Notes under the pieces: generated by a model
What the model saw: only the letters and a program-made list of their open reading frames with translations
Told to the model about the DNA's origin: nothing
Databases searched by the model: none
Assembly: GCA_020746105.1 (NCBI GenBank)
Contig: CM036619.1
Location: 13,740,238 to 13,804,237, forward strand
Length of the DNA stretch: 64,000 bases
Source: Trogon surrucura
Lineage: Eukaryota; Chordata; Aves; Trogoniformes; Trogonidae
Direction: 5' to 3'
Shown: in pieces, positions 54,333 to 64,000 of the stretch
Numbering within the stretch: the stretch's first letter is position 1
Layout of the letters: each line of letters opens with the position of its first letter
Program-made: the position numbers and the translations under genes

Positions 54333-54513
54333 ATCATAGAATGGCCTGGGCTGGAAGGGACCTTAGAGATCATTTTAATCCAACCTCCCTGTTGTGGGCA
54401 GGGACGCCACCTCTCGACTAGGTCAGGCAACACGTGAGAACCGAACGGGAATTGAACCCGCGACCTTCGGTGTTTCAAACACCACGCTCAACCCACTGAG
54501 CTAGGCCCTGCCT
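54333..54513 (-). mobile_element. tRNA-head / CR1-tail SINE
   Basis: Composite short element on the minus strand. The 5' head (54513 down to about 54434) is tRNA-like: Pol III A box TAGCTCAGTGG at 54493-54503, B box GGTTCAATTCC at 54448-54458, a D stem GCTC/GAGC, an anticodon arm with loop TTTGAAA and a near-perfect T arm. The 3' part (about 54431 to 54333) is a CR1 3' UTR (CTGCCCACAAC, GGTCCCTTCCAGCC, ATTCTATGAT). The head most resembles tRNA-Ile as I remember it. Passerine TguSINE1 has this architecture (tRNA-Ile head, CR1 tail). The acceptor stem no longer pairs, so it is not a working tRNA gene. It could mobilise only with CR1 machinery. Confidence 0.85.
54434..54509 (-). promoter_or_regulatory. 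internal RNA polymerase III promoter (A and B boxes) of the SINE
   Basis: A box TAGCTCAGTGG and B box GGTTCAATTCC both fit the eukaryotic tRNA promoter consensus, and their spacing is within the tRNA range. No obvious TTTT terminator follows within the CR1 tail on the transcribed strand. Activity is unknown. Confidence 0.7.
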
Positions 54514-55882
54514 AGTTTTTTGTTTGAGCTTTTCCTCCCCTCCCCCCGCTCCTTCCCTGCCGTTAAACACAAATATCTAATTTCACTCACTATTGGAGTG
54601 ATTTCTGCCAGCTTCCTCTGTGCTCTTTGCTCATTGCTCTCCCTGGGCTGAATTCTGCAAAGGCTCTATCTGCCAGGGAGGTTTCACAGCATCCCACTGC
54701 AGTTCGGTAAAGCAAAAATATCTGTGCACAGCAGGAGGTACTCTATGGTCAAGAAGTAAAAAGCACATCCAGAAGATACTGCAAAAGCTTTTCTGAGTTG
54801 GATTTTTCACCTTTGAGATGAAAAGAATCAATGAAAAGACTTGGGGGCTTGGATCGAAGGCTGTTTTCCCATCATGGGAAGTCCAAATAGAGTCTTTCCT
54901 AGACAGTCTTCATCCATGGAAAATAGTTATAAAGATTTATCCTAAAATCGGTTTTCCTTAGAAGTTTTGAAGTATATATATACCATTTTATGTTTTTCCC
55001 CATTGCTAATTGCTCAATATCAGCCTGGCTTATATTCTTCAATAAGTGTGGAACAGAGACGTTAAATTGTTTCCCCACAGTCACACCAGAATGTCTGAGA
55101 ATGACATTTGGATTCATTTCAAGTTACTGGGATGAATATACAGGTTCTGTTACAAAAATAATCTTCCTTGACTATATAGTTCACATACCTTTCCTACCTT
55201 ACACTGCATAACTGTGTTCCTGCAGCCCTATGAACCATGTCTCATAAGTAACACTGTCTCCTGAAAAGATGGTTCAGGCAGAAAATTGAGGGTTGTGATG
55301 AATTAAAGCGCTTGCCACAAATGAGTCCATGGTAGCTAACTGTTTTGCTAATGGTGGTAGGCATCAAAATCTTATGTCCAGTCAAGCCACAGGCAGCAGT
55401 TTTGTCTCCAAGCTACTGAATTAATGATGCAGCCACTGTGAACAAGTTTCTCAGGTTGTGTATTTTAATTATCTCAGATGTATGGAGAGTAGCTTATTTG
55501 ACATAGACAGACATTGTAAACACTTCCTGTGCCTTATAGCTCCTACCTACCTTCAATCACAGGACACCCACTGTAACTCTCAATCTCCTCCCATACTTAA
55601 AACCCTAATCTTGCCTCTCCTCCACTTAGAACACCTTTTTCCTTTTCCGTGCTTCTCTCTCCTGCAAAACCTGCCTCTCATATTCAATATTCTCTAGATT
55701 TTAGTTTACCACCATCCACATACATGCTCAAGTCCATATCCTTCTCTCTTGTTTTTTGGCACTTCCTAACATCACTCACGGACATCCAGCCCACCAGCAT
55801 CCCTGACCACCCAGCGCCAATAGTCTGTGTCATTAGAAGCAGTTACACTAGTCCTGCCTTTACAGAGACTCTCACAAGTCAG
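54514..55882. other. anonymous DNA, no gene seen
   Basis: It begins with TTTTTT and a pyrimidine/C-rich patch (about 54525-54560), then ordinary AT-rich sequence. Nothing is recognised. Confidence 0.5.
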
Positions 55883-56866
55883 AGAACCATAGAACAGATT
55901 TGGCTGGAAGACACCTTCAAGATCATTGAGTCCAACCTTTGTCCTAATTCAATCAACACCCACTAAACCATGTCCTACAGTACAACATCTACCTGTCTCT
56001 TAAACATCTCCAGGGACGGTAACTCTCCACCCTCCCTGGGCAACCTGTTACCAATGCCTGAAAACCCCTTTCAGTAGTGAAATTCTTCCTAATATCCAGC
56101 CTGAGCCTCCCCTGACACAACTTAAGGGCATTTCCCTTTGTCCTATCACTCGCCACTAGGGAGAATAGACAAACCCTCCTGCCTCGCTACAACCTCCTGT
56201 CAGGTAGTTGTAGAGAGCGATAAGGTGTCCCCTCCAGTCTTCTCCAGGCTAAATAGCCCCAGATCCCTCAGCCATTCCTCTATGACACATGCACCAAATC
56301 TTTTAACCAGCCCTGGAGCTCAATCTGTACCCTCTCCAGCACCACAATGCCCCTCTTTGTAGTGAGAGGCCCAAAACTGGGCACAGTACTCGAGATGAGG
56401 CGTCACCAAAGCCAAGTACAGGGGCACGATCACCTCCCTGCTCCTGCTGACAGGACCATTCCTGATCCAGCCAGTAAGCCCTTGGTCTTGGCCACCTGGG
56501 CACACTGCTGGCTCATGTTCAGCTGGCTACCCATCAACACCCTCAGGTCCCTCTCTGCCTGGCAGCTCTCCAGCCACTCCTCTCCAGGCCTGTAGCGCTG
56601 CTGGGGGTTGTTGTGGCCCAAAGTGCAGGACCCGGCATTGCCTTAGTGAAACTCATGGCATTGGCCTCGGCCCAATGATACAGCCTATCTAATCCCTCTG
56701 GAGAGCCTCCCACCCTCCAGCAGATTGACACTTCTGCCCATCTTGGTGTCATCTGCAAAATTTACTAAGGGTGCACTCTACTTCCTTGTCCCAAATCGTT
56801 GATGAAAATGTTAAACAGGACTGGGCCCAGCACTGATCCGTGGGGACACCACCTCATGACTGGGCA
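55883..56866 (-). mobile_element. old CR1 LINE copy, 5'-truncated
   Basis: Minus-strand CR1 of an older subfamily. The 3' end near 55883 has a degenerate tail (AGAACCATAGAACAGATTTGGCTGGAAG) and the diagnostic 'CATTGAGTCCAACC'. Coding text follows on the minus strand up to the motif-B region (CTGGGCCCAGCACTGATCC, antisense of 'GSVLGPV') at about 56866. Landmarks such as '[27 protein letters not shown]' (minus, within 56320-56505) are readable, but frames change repeatedly. It is coding-dead. Confidence 0.93.
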
Positions 56867-59800
56867 AGGGAACAAGTTTTTGACCTCATGGTGACAAGGT
56901 TTTAAGATCATATTGACAGCTAACTATAATTGTGTGCTGGATGGAGCCTCCATGCCTAAGTGCTATGAAGGTTATTATTGGGTTATGTTGCTTCTTTGGG
57001 CTTGGGCAATTAGATGTTCTGTATCTCATACTTTGTGAACCAACTTGACAAGATTATTCAGCATGCAGATTGAGCAATTTGAAAAGCTATGGAAATGCTA
57101 AGTTTTACTATAACCAGTGAGTAGGTGGACCAGACTTATGGGTTTGTGGCTATGTTACTCACTGATTTATTGCTAACAAACAGACAGCCTTATTTTTCAA
57201 TTAAATGCACATCTGTCCCTTATCTGGCTTCTTTCTAAGTAAACTTTGACTACCAGCTGTATTGTAAATGCCTGTTTAAACAGAAGACGAAGAAGCCAGG
57301 TGGCTTCTAGGATGGGAGGATGAATAAAAAAGGCAAATCATGTGAATTATCTCAGCTGAAGCAATAAAATGTAAGTGACCCAGGAATGTCCCTGTGTGTC
57401 TGGCTTGGGACCATAAAGTCTGCCTGGAAAGGATGCCGTTTATCTGCATTAGTCCCTGTATCAGGCTTAGCAGCCTTTACAGTCTTGAAGCTATGTCCAT
57501 CTATCATTGCTACTGTAATCTTAAAAGCAAATGGCCTAATGGCAAAAGTTTCTTAAAGCTCCAAGTGTGGTTGTAAATAAAATACCATACTTGTACAAAG
57601 GGGGGAGTTAATTTCACTTCCCAATTGGTAACTGGTGTTTGTTGCTGCAAAAATGTTTCAGTTGTGTTTCTCCATCACATATTCATCAGTCCATGCTGCA
57701 GTTCTTTGGCTCACCATAGATTTACTTGTGTATGCTTCCATCTGCATATACATAGGTCTGGGCTAGGAGCCCAATTTACAATGTTTTAGGATCTCCAGCA
57801 AAAGTCCTGAAGGAAAGGACCTCTTTCAAGCCAGCTGTGATTCTGAACGGCACCTTTAAAATTCACTTGTGAATAATTGATTAAAACTGGCATTTCATTT
57901 TATATATCCAGAAGGCAGATTTAATTCCATAGTAGGCTATAATGCCTTCTAAAATACATAAAAATAAATACACCTACAGTAGGTTGTGGGTTTTGTAAAG
58001 TTAATATTTTATTGTTAATTATTTACATTAAACAGAAAAAAATACAGACACTGTCACAACTGGGTAGTAATATATTAGTTCTTATGATAATTGAAAAAGA
58101 CTTACCGTTGATCAAGAGTTGATTGGTTTGCTGGTGGGAGCAATGTTTATCAAGGGCAGTATATTCAGTCCAGCAAACAAAAAAATAGCCTTAATACAAA
58201 ACAGATAGATTTAGAAAGGCTAAAGAACTGAAACTTGTGAGAGCAGTGCACGGGGAAGGAAAATGTAGCCCTGTCAAAAATGAGCTGAAATTTTTTTGAC
58301 AGAAGGACTTTGTGAATGGCAAAACGTGCAGCTCCGCAATGAAAAAAAAAGGAAGATGGTCGATTAAAATTTGATGGGAGAATGAGCATAGATGCTAAAA
58401 GGCAGTATACAGCAAAAAAAAATGGATAGCTATAGTCTTACACAAAACTAAACATATTACACGGAAAACTATTCTTATTAGAATAGGGACAATAAGTATG
58501 TTAAATGTGTTAGTAATAAAATAAATCCTAAAGATTACATAAGCCTACTTACTACACAAAGATGGTAACTCTATTAAGACTGCAGCAGGAGAGACACGTT
58601 CAACAAATATCTGCTCTGTATTTAAAAAGCACAAGATTAATTTTATATCTTAGGAGAAAGCTGACAGATTCTCCAGAACATTAGTAGCAGAAGACAAAAT
58701 TAGGCATCACTTTCTAGAGATACATATTTTAAGTAAAAGCCCAAATAAGGATCACCCCAGGGTCCCATGAGAGCTGACTAAAGTGGTCTCTGGCATGCAG
58801 ATGTTCATTTTTAACACATTTGGAATACCAGGGGAAATACCAGGGAAGACAGATAATTGTGCCCTCATGGAAAAAAGGGGATGGGATGACAAGAATAGGC
58901 TGGACAGCCTGACATGACACTGGGCAAAAATATTACTGCTCTCTCACCGCTTTTTTCACTCCTGACCTTGTTTCTTTTTGGACACCAGCCCAGCGCCCTT
59001 GAAGAAACCTTCTGTTTTTCCTATGTATCAGGGGCTGAGACCAGTTCCCACTGAGGTCTCTGCAAGCCTGACTGGCATTCCAGCACCCTCCCTGCTAAAT
59101 ATGTCTCATGCAATGAAGCACATGGTCCCTGAAAGGACTTGGGAAGGAGCTGGCCTGCTCTTTGACATGAGCACACTGGAGCTGGGAATCAGCCAAAGGG
59201 CAAGAGTACAGCTGATGTATTGAATAGGGTCCCAGCCCTAAGAGATCGGAGAGAATCAAGACATGTTTCCTGGGCAGGAAGGTTCTGAAAGACACAGGCA
59301 TCAAGGAGATCTTCCCTAGTTTCTCTCCTGAGAATTAAAGAATGGTGAGGCTGACATAGGGAGGGATAGTGGGTTCACTTGTTCCATTTTCCTTCTGGTT
59401 CCTATGTAGGATAGAAGTCTGTCCCAGGCTTGCAGCCAGGAACAAGACCAGTCAGTAGCCCCTAAACTTTGTGTTTCTTGCTATTACTCTATGCCTGAGA
59501 TTTTTGCTTTTTCTGCCTTATTTTTTTTAGATGTGTGTTACTTTAGATGTTCCTGGCACTTCCCTCAGCCATACACTTTGCCAGAAATAAAACTTGCAGA
59601 GTTGTAGAGGTAATAGAAACACCACAGGACCTGCACAGGTAATGGAAAGGATACTACAGAGTCTCTGAAAGTTACTGTGGGGGTAAGTGCACTATCTCTA
59701 TAACACAGCTGCAAGACGGGTGGACAAGTCCATTTATTGCATAAATACTGACATGGATCTATGAAAACACACTTGACTTACAGACACTAAGCAACCAAGA

Positions 59801-61072
59801 CTTCCTTCTGAGCATGCCCTGAGGCAAGGCTGCTTCCGTGCTCTTTCAGTCCACTTATTTGCAAGATTCACTATTTGACCTCCACTTCCAATCATCCCAG
59901 TTATTACAGCTTGCAGTCTGTCACACAGGCCAGCCTGAGAGATTTGCTAGGGTACATGTGTCTTGGGTATGCCAATACTGGTTTTCACCGAAAAACTGAA
60001 GACACCTGTAGGGATATTTAGGCAGCTGAGAAGAAACAGAAAAGATAATATAACATCTGGAGTTCACAATTTCTCTTTCTTTATTAAGCTTGTTTTACAG
60101 GTCACCTTGCTGTAGACAAGAGAATTAAGGGGGAAAAAAAAAACATGATAACACTGATCTAAAGTAAGTTAACTGGAGGAACAAGTTGAACAAGAGACTA
60201 TCCTTAACAAAGAGAATCTCAGTAGAAATAAGGTATAAAAACTGGGAACAGAAAGAATAAGACCACATTGCATCCAACACCAGATTACTTTCCTAGGTAC
60301 AAAATTAGGATTTCTTACACATATATAATTAGAAGATCTACAGTTGGTACAGCTAGGTCTGACAGCTACAATAACTGCTTCCCAAAGTCTGAGATGACTG
60401 GAAGATACTCCTGAAGCTTTTATTGCTTTTATTTTAATGTTCCTGGATGCAGACTACAAAGAACTAAGAGAATGTTATTTTTCATTGAAGGGGCCAAGGA
60501 GAAAGGCCAATAACTTAATTTTCTCCAGAAAGTGAAGCTAGAGAGCTGATTACAGCCATGTAGGGGTTTGGAGAGGAGGAAGGGCGAGTGGTATCAGCCA
60601 GTGACATTGTACATGTGGCCCACCATAAGCCAAGTGATGCCAAAGGACAGAGTGAAACCTCCTCCCACCACCTGCTCCAGAGAGCTATCAATGGGACCAT
60701 AAGCATCACCCTGCCAGGAAAAGGTGTGTCCTTGGGTGATGGTTCTATCCAATCTTTTCAAGGCAAAGGGATCCTGACTTGCCTGCTAATTCAAAAAATA
60801 GAGGAAAATGGCATGTAATACCAGTCCCACCCTTACGTGACAAAAGTTAGCAATGCCTCTCTTATTACTTCTCTTATTCCTCAAAACATGGAGGATCATT
60901 GATGATGCTGTGAACTTGGAAGCAGCATCACTTAAGCAAGTAATTTGTCCAAGTGACATTCATTAGAGAGGTAAAGTCTGATGCTTTCACTCATAAATAG
61001 ATGCTCAGCAGTTGATAAACATTTTCAAAAACTTTATGAAAGATCACGTTTCCTGGTTGATGGCCTGAGGAC
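56867..61072. other. 4.2 kb of anonymous DNA
   Basis: No repeat family or gene recognised. Short open frames on both strands have no supporting motif. Confidence 0.5.
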
Positions 61073-61198
61073 ATGTTAGCTAGACAGGCTTCCTCCTCTT
61101 AATAAAATCAATTGATGTTAGTGAGACAGGCTTTCTCATCTTAGTGGGTGCAGTTGATGTTAGCTAGACACATTCCTAACCTTAATAATAGAAGTTGC
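61073..61198. repeat. three 42-bp tandem repeat units
   Basis: Units start at 61073, 61115 and 61157, each with ATGTTAG at its start, an exact period of 42 bases. Shared blocks are ATGTTAGCTAGACA, the GGCTT(T/C)CTC segment, and the unit end (A/C)A(A/G)TTG. Divergence is roughly 25-35% between units, so this is an old minisatellite-like triplication. Confidence 0.85.
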
Positions 61199-62439
61199 AA
61201 TTGCTGGATATTATTTGTGGCAGGCTTGTCAGCAAATGTCTGGTTTAATTTACGAAAGAGAGTTGTGTCAACAATGGGAATTTATTGTTTCCTACACTTC
61301 CTGCCTTCTGGTGCCGTCAGTATCTAGCACATTGTTAGGGGAAAAGACTTGTGCAAAGTGCAAAGTTCTGGATGAATCTTGGGGTACACATTTGCCACCA
61401 CAAGCATTAGATGCCTTCAGCTGTTTTAATTCAAATAGATTCGCATAAAGCATTCAGTAGTGCTCTTCCTTGTTTGTCAGTTGTTCAGAGACGTAGCACA
61501 CGTATTCAAACTTGAAATTAGTTTATTCTTAGATCACTCCAGGCTCTTCATAAAAGAGCCAGAAGTTGGAGCGTTTCACTAAGAAAATTCTGGTAGAAGA
61601 CACCACATTTTTACCTTCTATGTTCTCTTGCTGAATTCATGAATAACTTCAGTAACCCCAAAATTGCATCTCTCAGTACAGTTGCTGATGGCTGAGGGGA
61701 TTTTAAGTAAACTCTTCACAGGCTAAGTTTTTAAGGTCACCATTTAGGTTATGATCACATCTCTATTTTTCTGTTGGAGCTCTGTGAGGTTTTGGGCCCT
61801 GATTGCCCAGATTTAGATGTGATAAAGCAATCACTATATAAGCAGAAAATAAAGAGTGACAGTAAAAGTGTCTGTCCTGGTCTTTTCTTACCTTACAGTA
61901 ATGTATGTATCCTGGACCTGAAAAGACAGAAATGTTCTAGAGTTTTGTAGTCTAGATAAATAATATCTCTCCAACGCAGCTCTGTCTCAAAGGAGAAATC
62001 TATCTGTAACTTAAAGTTGCATGAAGAAACATCTCCAAATGTGACACGCCCCATTTTAGGATGAGGTAACCTTTATAGAAATGTGTCTGGTGGGATACTC
62101 TGCAAAATCACTACTGATTTCAGAAAATGTAGGTCATTAATGTGACAGAGTATTCTACTGAATAGCTGTATCTCTGAGGAATTTTTTTATCTCTTTTTTG
62201 GCTATCAGAAATAACTGCTTTCAAAACTTCAGTATAGAGATATGTACTAAAGAAGACTGGCCATGGTAGCTTTTACAAGTAATAATGAAATATACTTTAT
62301 GTATATATTGATTAGCTTTTATCTGTTAGGTACATGCAGATCATATCTTTATTGACTTATAAGGCCCTTAGCAAAACAACAGCTGAATGTTTAGAACCCT
62401 TTAATACATTTCACTTCATAGCAACCTTGACAGGTAAGG
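61199..62439. other. anonymous DNA, no gene seen
   Basis: AT-rich sequence up to the 5' truncation point of the next CR1. No feature recognised. Confidence 0.5.
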
Positions 62440-63511
62440 AAGTATTGGACTGTGAACTGGCTGAGGGGAAGAAGCCAAAGAGTTTTGGTCAATGGGGCAG
62501 AGTCTGGTTGGAGACCTGTATCCAGTGGAGTGCCTCAAGGGTCAGTACTGGGACCAGTATTATTCAATATATTCATCGATGACTTGGATGAGGGACTAGA
62601 GAGTACTATCAGCAAGTTTGCTGATGACACCAAGCTGGGAGGAGTGGCTGACACACCAGAAGGCTGTGCTGCCATCCAGCGAGACCTGGACAGGCTGGAG
62701 CGTTGGGCGGGGAAAAATTTAATGAAATATAACAAGGGTAAATGTAGGGTCTTGCATCTGGGTAGGAACAACCCCAGGTTCCAGTATAAGTTGGGGAATG
62801 ACTTATTAGAGAGTAGTGTAGGGGAAAGGGACCTGGGAGTCTTGGTGGACAGCAGGAGACCATGAGCCAGCACTGTGCCCTTGTGGCCAGGAAGGCCAAT
62901 GGCATCCTGGGGTGTATTAGAAGGGGGGTGGTTAGTAGGTCGAGAGAGGTTCTCCTTCCCCTCTACTCTGCCCTGGTGAGACCCCATCTGGAATACTGTG
63001 TCCAGTTCTGGGCCCCTCAGTTCAAGAAAGACAGGGAACTGCTGGAGAGAGTCCAGCACAGGGCAACTAGGATGATGAAGGGAGTGGAGCATCTCCCTTA
63101 TGAGACAAGACTGAAGGAGCTGGGGCTCTTTAGTTTGGAGAAGAGGAGGCTGAGGGGTGACCTCATTAATGTTTACAAATATATCAAGGGTGAGTGTCAC
63201 GAGGATGGAGCCAGGCTCTTCTCGGTGACAACCACTGATAGGACAAGGGGTAATGGGCTGAAACTGGAACATAAGAGGTTCCGCTTAAACTCGAGAAGAA
63301 AACTTCTTCTCAGTGAGGGTGACGGAGCCCTGGAACAGGCTGCCCAGAGAGGTTGTGGAGTCCCCTTCTCTGGAGACATTCAAGACCTGCCTGGACACGT
63401 TCCTGTGTGGCATAGTCTAGGCATTCCTGCTCTGGCAGGGGGATTGGACTTGATGATATTTCGAGGTCCCTTCCAATCCCTAACATTCTATGATTCTATG
63501 ATTCTATGATT
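62440..63511 (+). mobile_element. young CR1 LINE, 5'-truncated, complete 3' end
   Basis: Plus-strand CR1 starting near 62440 in the 'NWL' segment just before motif B and ending in CTAACATTCTATGATTCTATG plus a further tail repeat. It is very similar to the minus-strand copy at 8366-10881. In the first ~370 bases I counted about 10 differences by eye, roughly 97% identity. It carries the same 3' UTR (GGGGGATTGGACTTGATGA) and the same codons through [20 protein letters not shown]. Recent insertion is inferred. Confidence 0.95.
62452..63417 (+). pseudogene. CR1 reverse transcriptase with two single-base frameshifts
   Basis: Frame 1 (62452-62865) contains motif [13 protein letters not shown] and motif C KFADDTKL with both aspartates. 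It is cut by a one-base deletion at about 62857, where CAGGAGACC stands for CAGGATGACC in the 8.4-kb copy. The next frame (from 62862) carries [19 protein letters not shown] through '[13 protein letters not shown]' until one extra A at about 63298-63302 (GAAGAAAAC for GAAGAAAC) shifts it again. The rest of the coding text (ALEQAAQR in the shifted frame) extends to about 63417. Apart from these two lesions it is nearly intact. Confidence 0.9.
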
Positions 63512-63531
63512 ACAGTGCCCAAGACCTGCAT

Positions 63532-63616
63532 TTCACAGAATCACAGAATCACAGAGTGTTAGAGGTTGGAAGGGACCTCAAAGATCATCTAGTCCAACCC
63601 CCTGCCAGAGCAGGGT
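63532..63616 (-). mobile_element. CR1 3' stub, tail-to-tail with the neighbouring CR1
   Basis: About 85 bases of CR1 3' end on the minus strand: tail repeats (TTCACAGAATCACAGAATCACAGAG) followed by GTTAGAGGTTGGAAGGGACC, ATCATCTAGTCCAACC and CCTGCCAGAGCAGGG, after which similarity stops. It faces the plus-strand CR1 ending at 63511 across about 20 bases, so the two 3' tails point at each other. Confidence 0.88.
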
Positions 63617-64000
63617 ACTGTAAGTACCTGGTTGAAACACCTGTGTCAGTCCATCCTTCTTAGGGTCCTTACACAGCCAGTGAAACACAAGCATTTTTAG
63701 AGTAAAAAATCAGCCTAAATTAAGTTCTTAATTCCCCAGTCAAGCTGTCTCACCTGGCAACTGGAGCGGAAGGGTGGTGAAGGTCATAATTTAAAGGACA
63801 GGAACTGACTACCTACTGCAGCTGCAGTGAATTTGGGCCTGACTTGATCAGCGTGGAGAGACTGAGGAGAAAGTCCACGCCACGATGTTCTTGCAAAGTT
63901 ACTGCTACGCAGAGATGAGAGCGGGACTCTGAGCTGCACAGGCACTCAACCTGCTTCCCAACTCACAGACTTGCTACCCTGCTGGAAAACTCCTCTTGGG
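63617..64000. other. anonymous DNA to the window end
   Basis: No gene or repeat recognised. It is slightly richer in G+C than the surroundings. Confidence 0.5.

Noticed and set aside
54434..54509. Functional tRNA gene with anticodon TGA (serine)
   Set aside because: The acceptor stem does not pair, there is no long variable arm as tRNA-Ser requires, and the sequence runs straight into a CR1 tail. It is a SINE head.
54313..54522. Target-site duplication (GTTTTTTGT-like) around the SINE
   Set aside because: Similar T-rich words occur on both sides, but the left one lies about 8 bases away from the tail and T-rich words are common here.
62535..63272. 245-codon antisense frame across the young CR1
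   Set aside because: It is the shadow of the CR1 reverse transcriptase codons. The same antisense text occurs opposite the 8.4-kb copy (8602-9069), and the one-base deletion at about 62857 merely joins two shadow frames.

Overview
The window looks like gene-poor, AT-rich vertebrate nuclear DNA, almost certainly from a bird. The main evidence is a dense population of CR1 LINE retrotransposons of avian type: 5'-truncated copies with an endonuclease/reverse-transcriptase ORF2 and the 8-bp 3' tail repeat (ATTCTATG-like). Twelve CR1 or CR1-derived segments cover about 10.3 kb, roughly 16% of the window by my boundaries. That is high for most birds and recalls lineages with a CR1 expansion such as woodpeckers. 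A chimeric tRNA-head/CR1-tail SINE recalls the TguSINE1 family of passerines. The order cannot be settled from this sequence. There are no bacterial-style operons, no CRISPR array, no rRNA, and no host protein gene that I can recognise.

Layout. 1-694 anonymous; 695-2402 long decayed CR1 (-); 2403-8365 anonymous with a small internally deleted CR1 (+) at 5370-5547; 8366-10881 young CR1 (-) whose ORF is still open for 871 codons; 12638-13593 CR1 (+) with one premature stop and no 3' end; 13594-19542 anonymous, with a GC-richer patch near 18.0-18.4 kb; 19543-20520 old CR1 (-); 22330-23007 old CR1 (+) carrying a younger CR1 3' end nested in it; 25484-25775 CR1 3' piece (+); 25776-33682 anonymous; 33683-34378 CR1 (-); 34379-54332 a 20-kb anonymous stretch containing two purine-rich microsatellites; 54333-54513 tRNA/CR1 SINE (-); 55883-56866 old CR1 (-); 61073-61198 three 42-bp tandem units; 62440-63511 young CR1 (+) close to the 8.4-kb copy; 63532-63616 CR1 3' stub (-), tail-to-tail with it.

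How the parts work together. The elements form layers of one retrotransposition history. Old, frame-broken copies (19.5, 22.3, 55.9 kb) were followed by younger ones (8.4, 62.4 kb) with near-intact reverse transcriptase frames. The SINE is the expected non-autonomous partner: a Pol III promoter head joined to the CR1 3' end that a CR1 reverse transcriptase recognises. The rest reads as intergenic or intronic DNA. The best hints of host function, two splice-flanked open segments and one GC-richer patch, are weak and are listed only as things to check.
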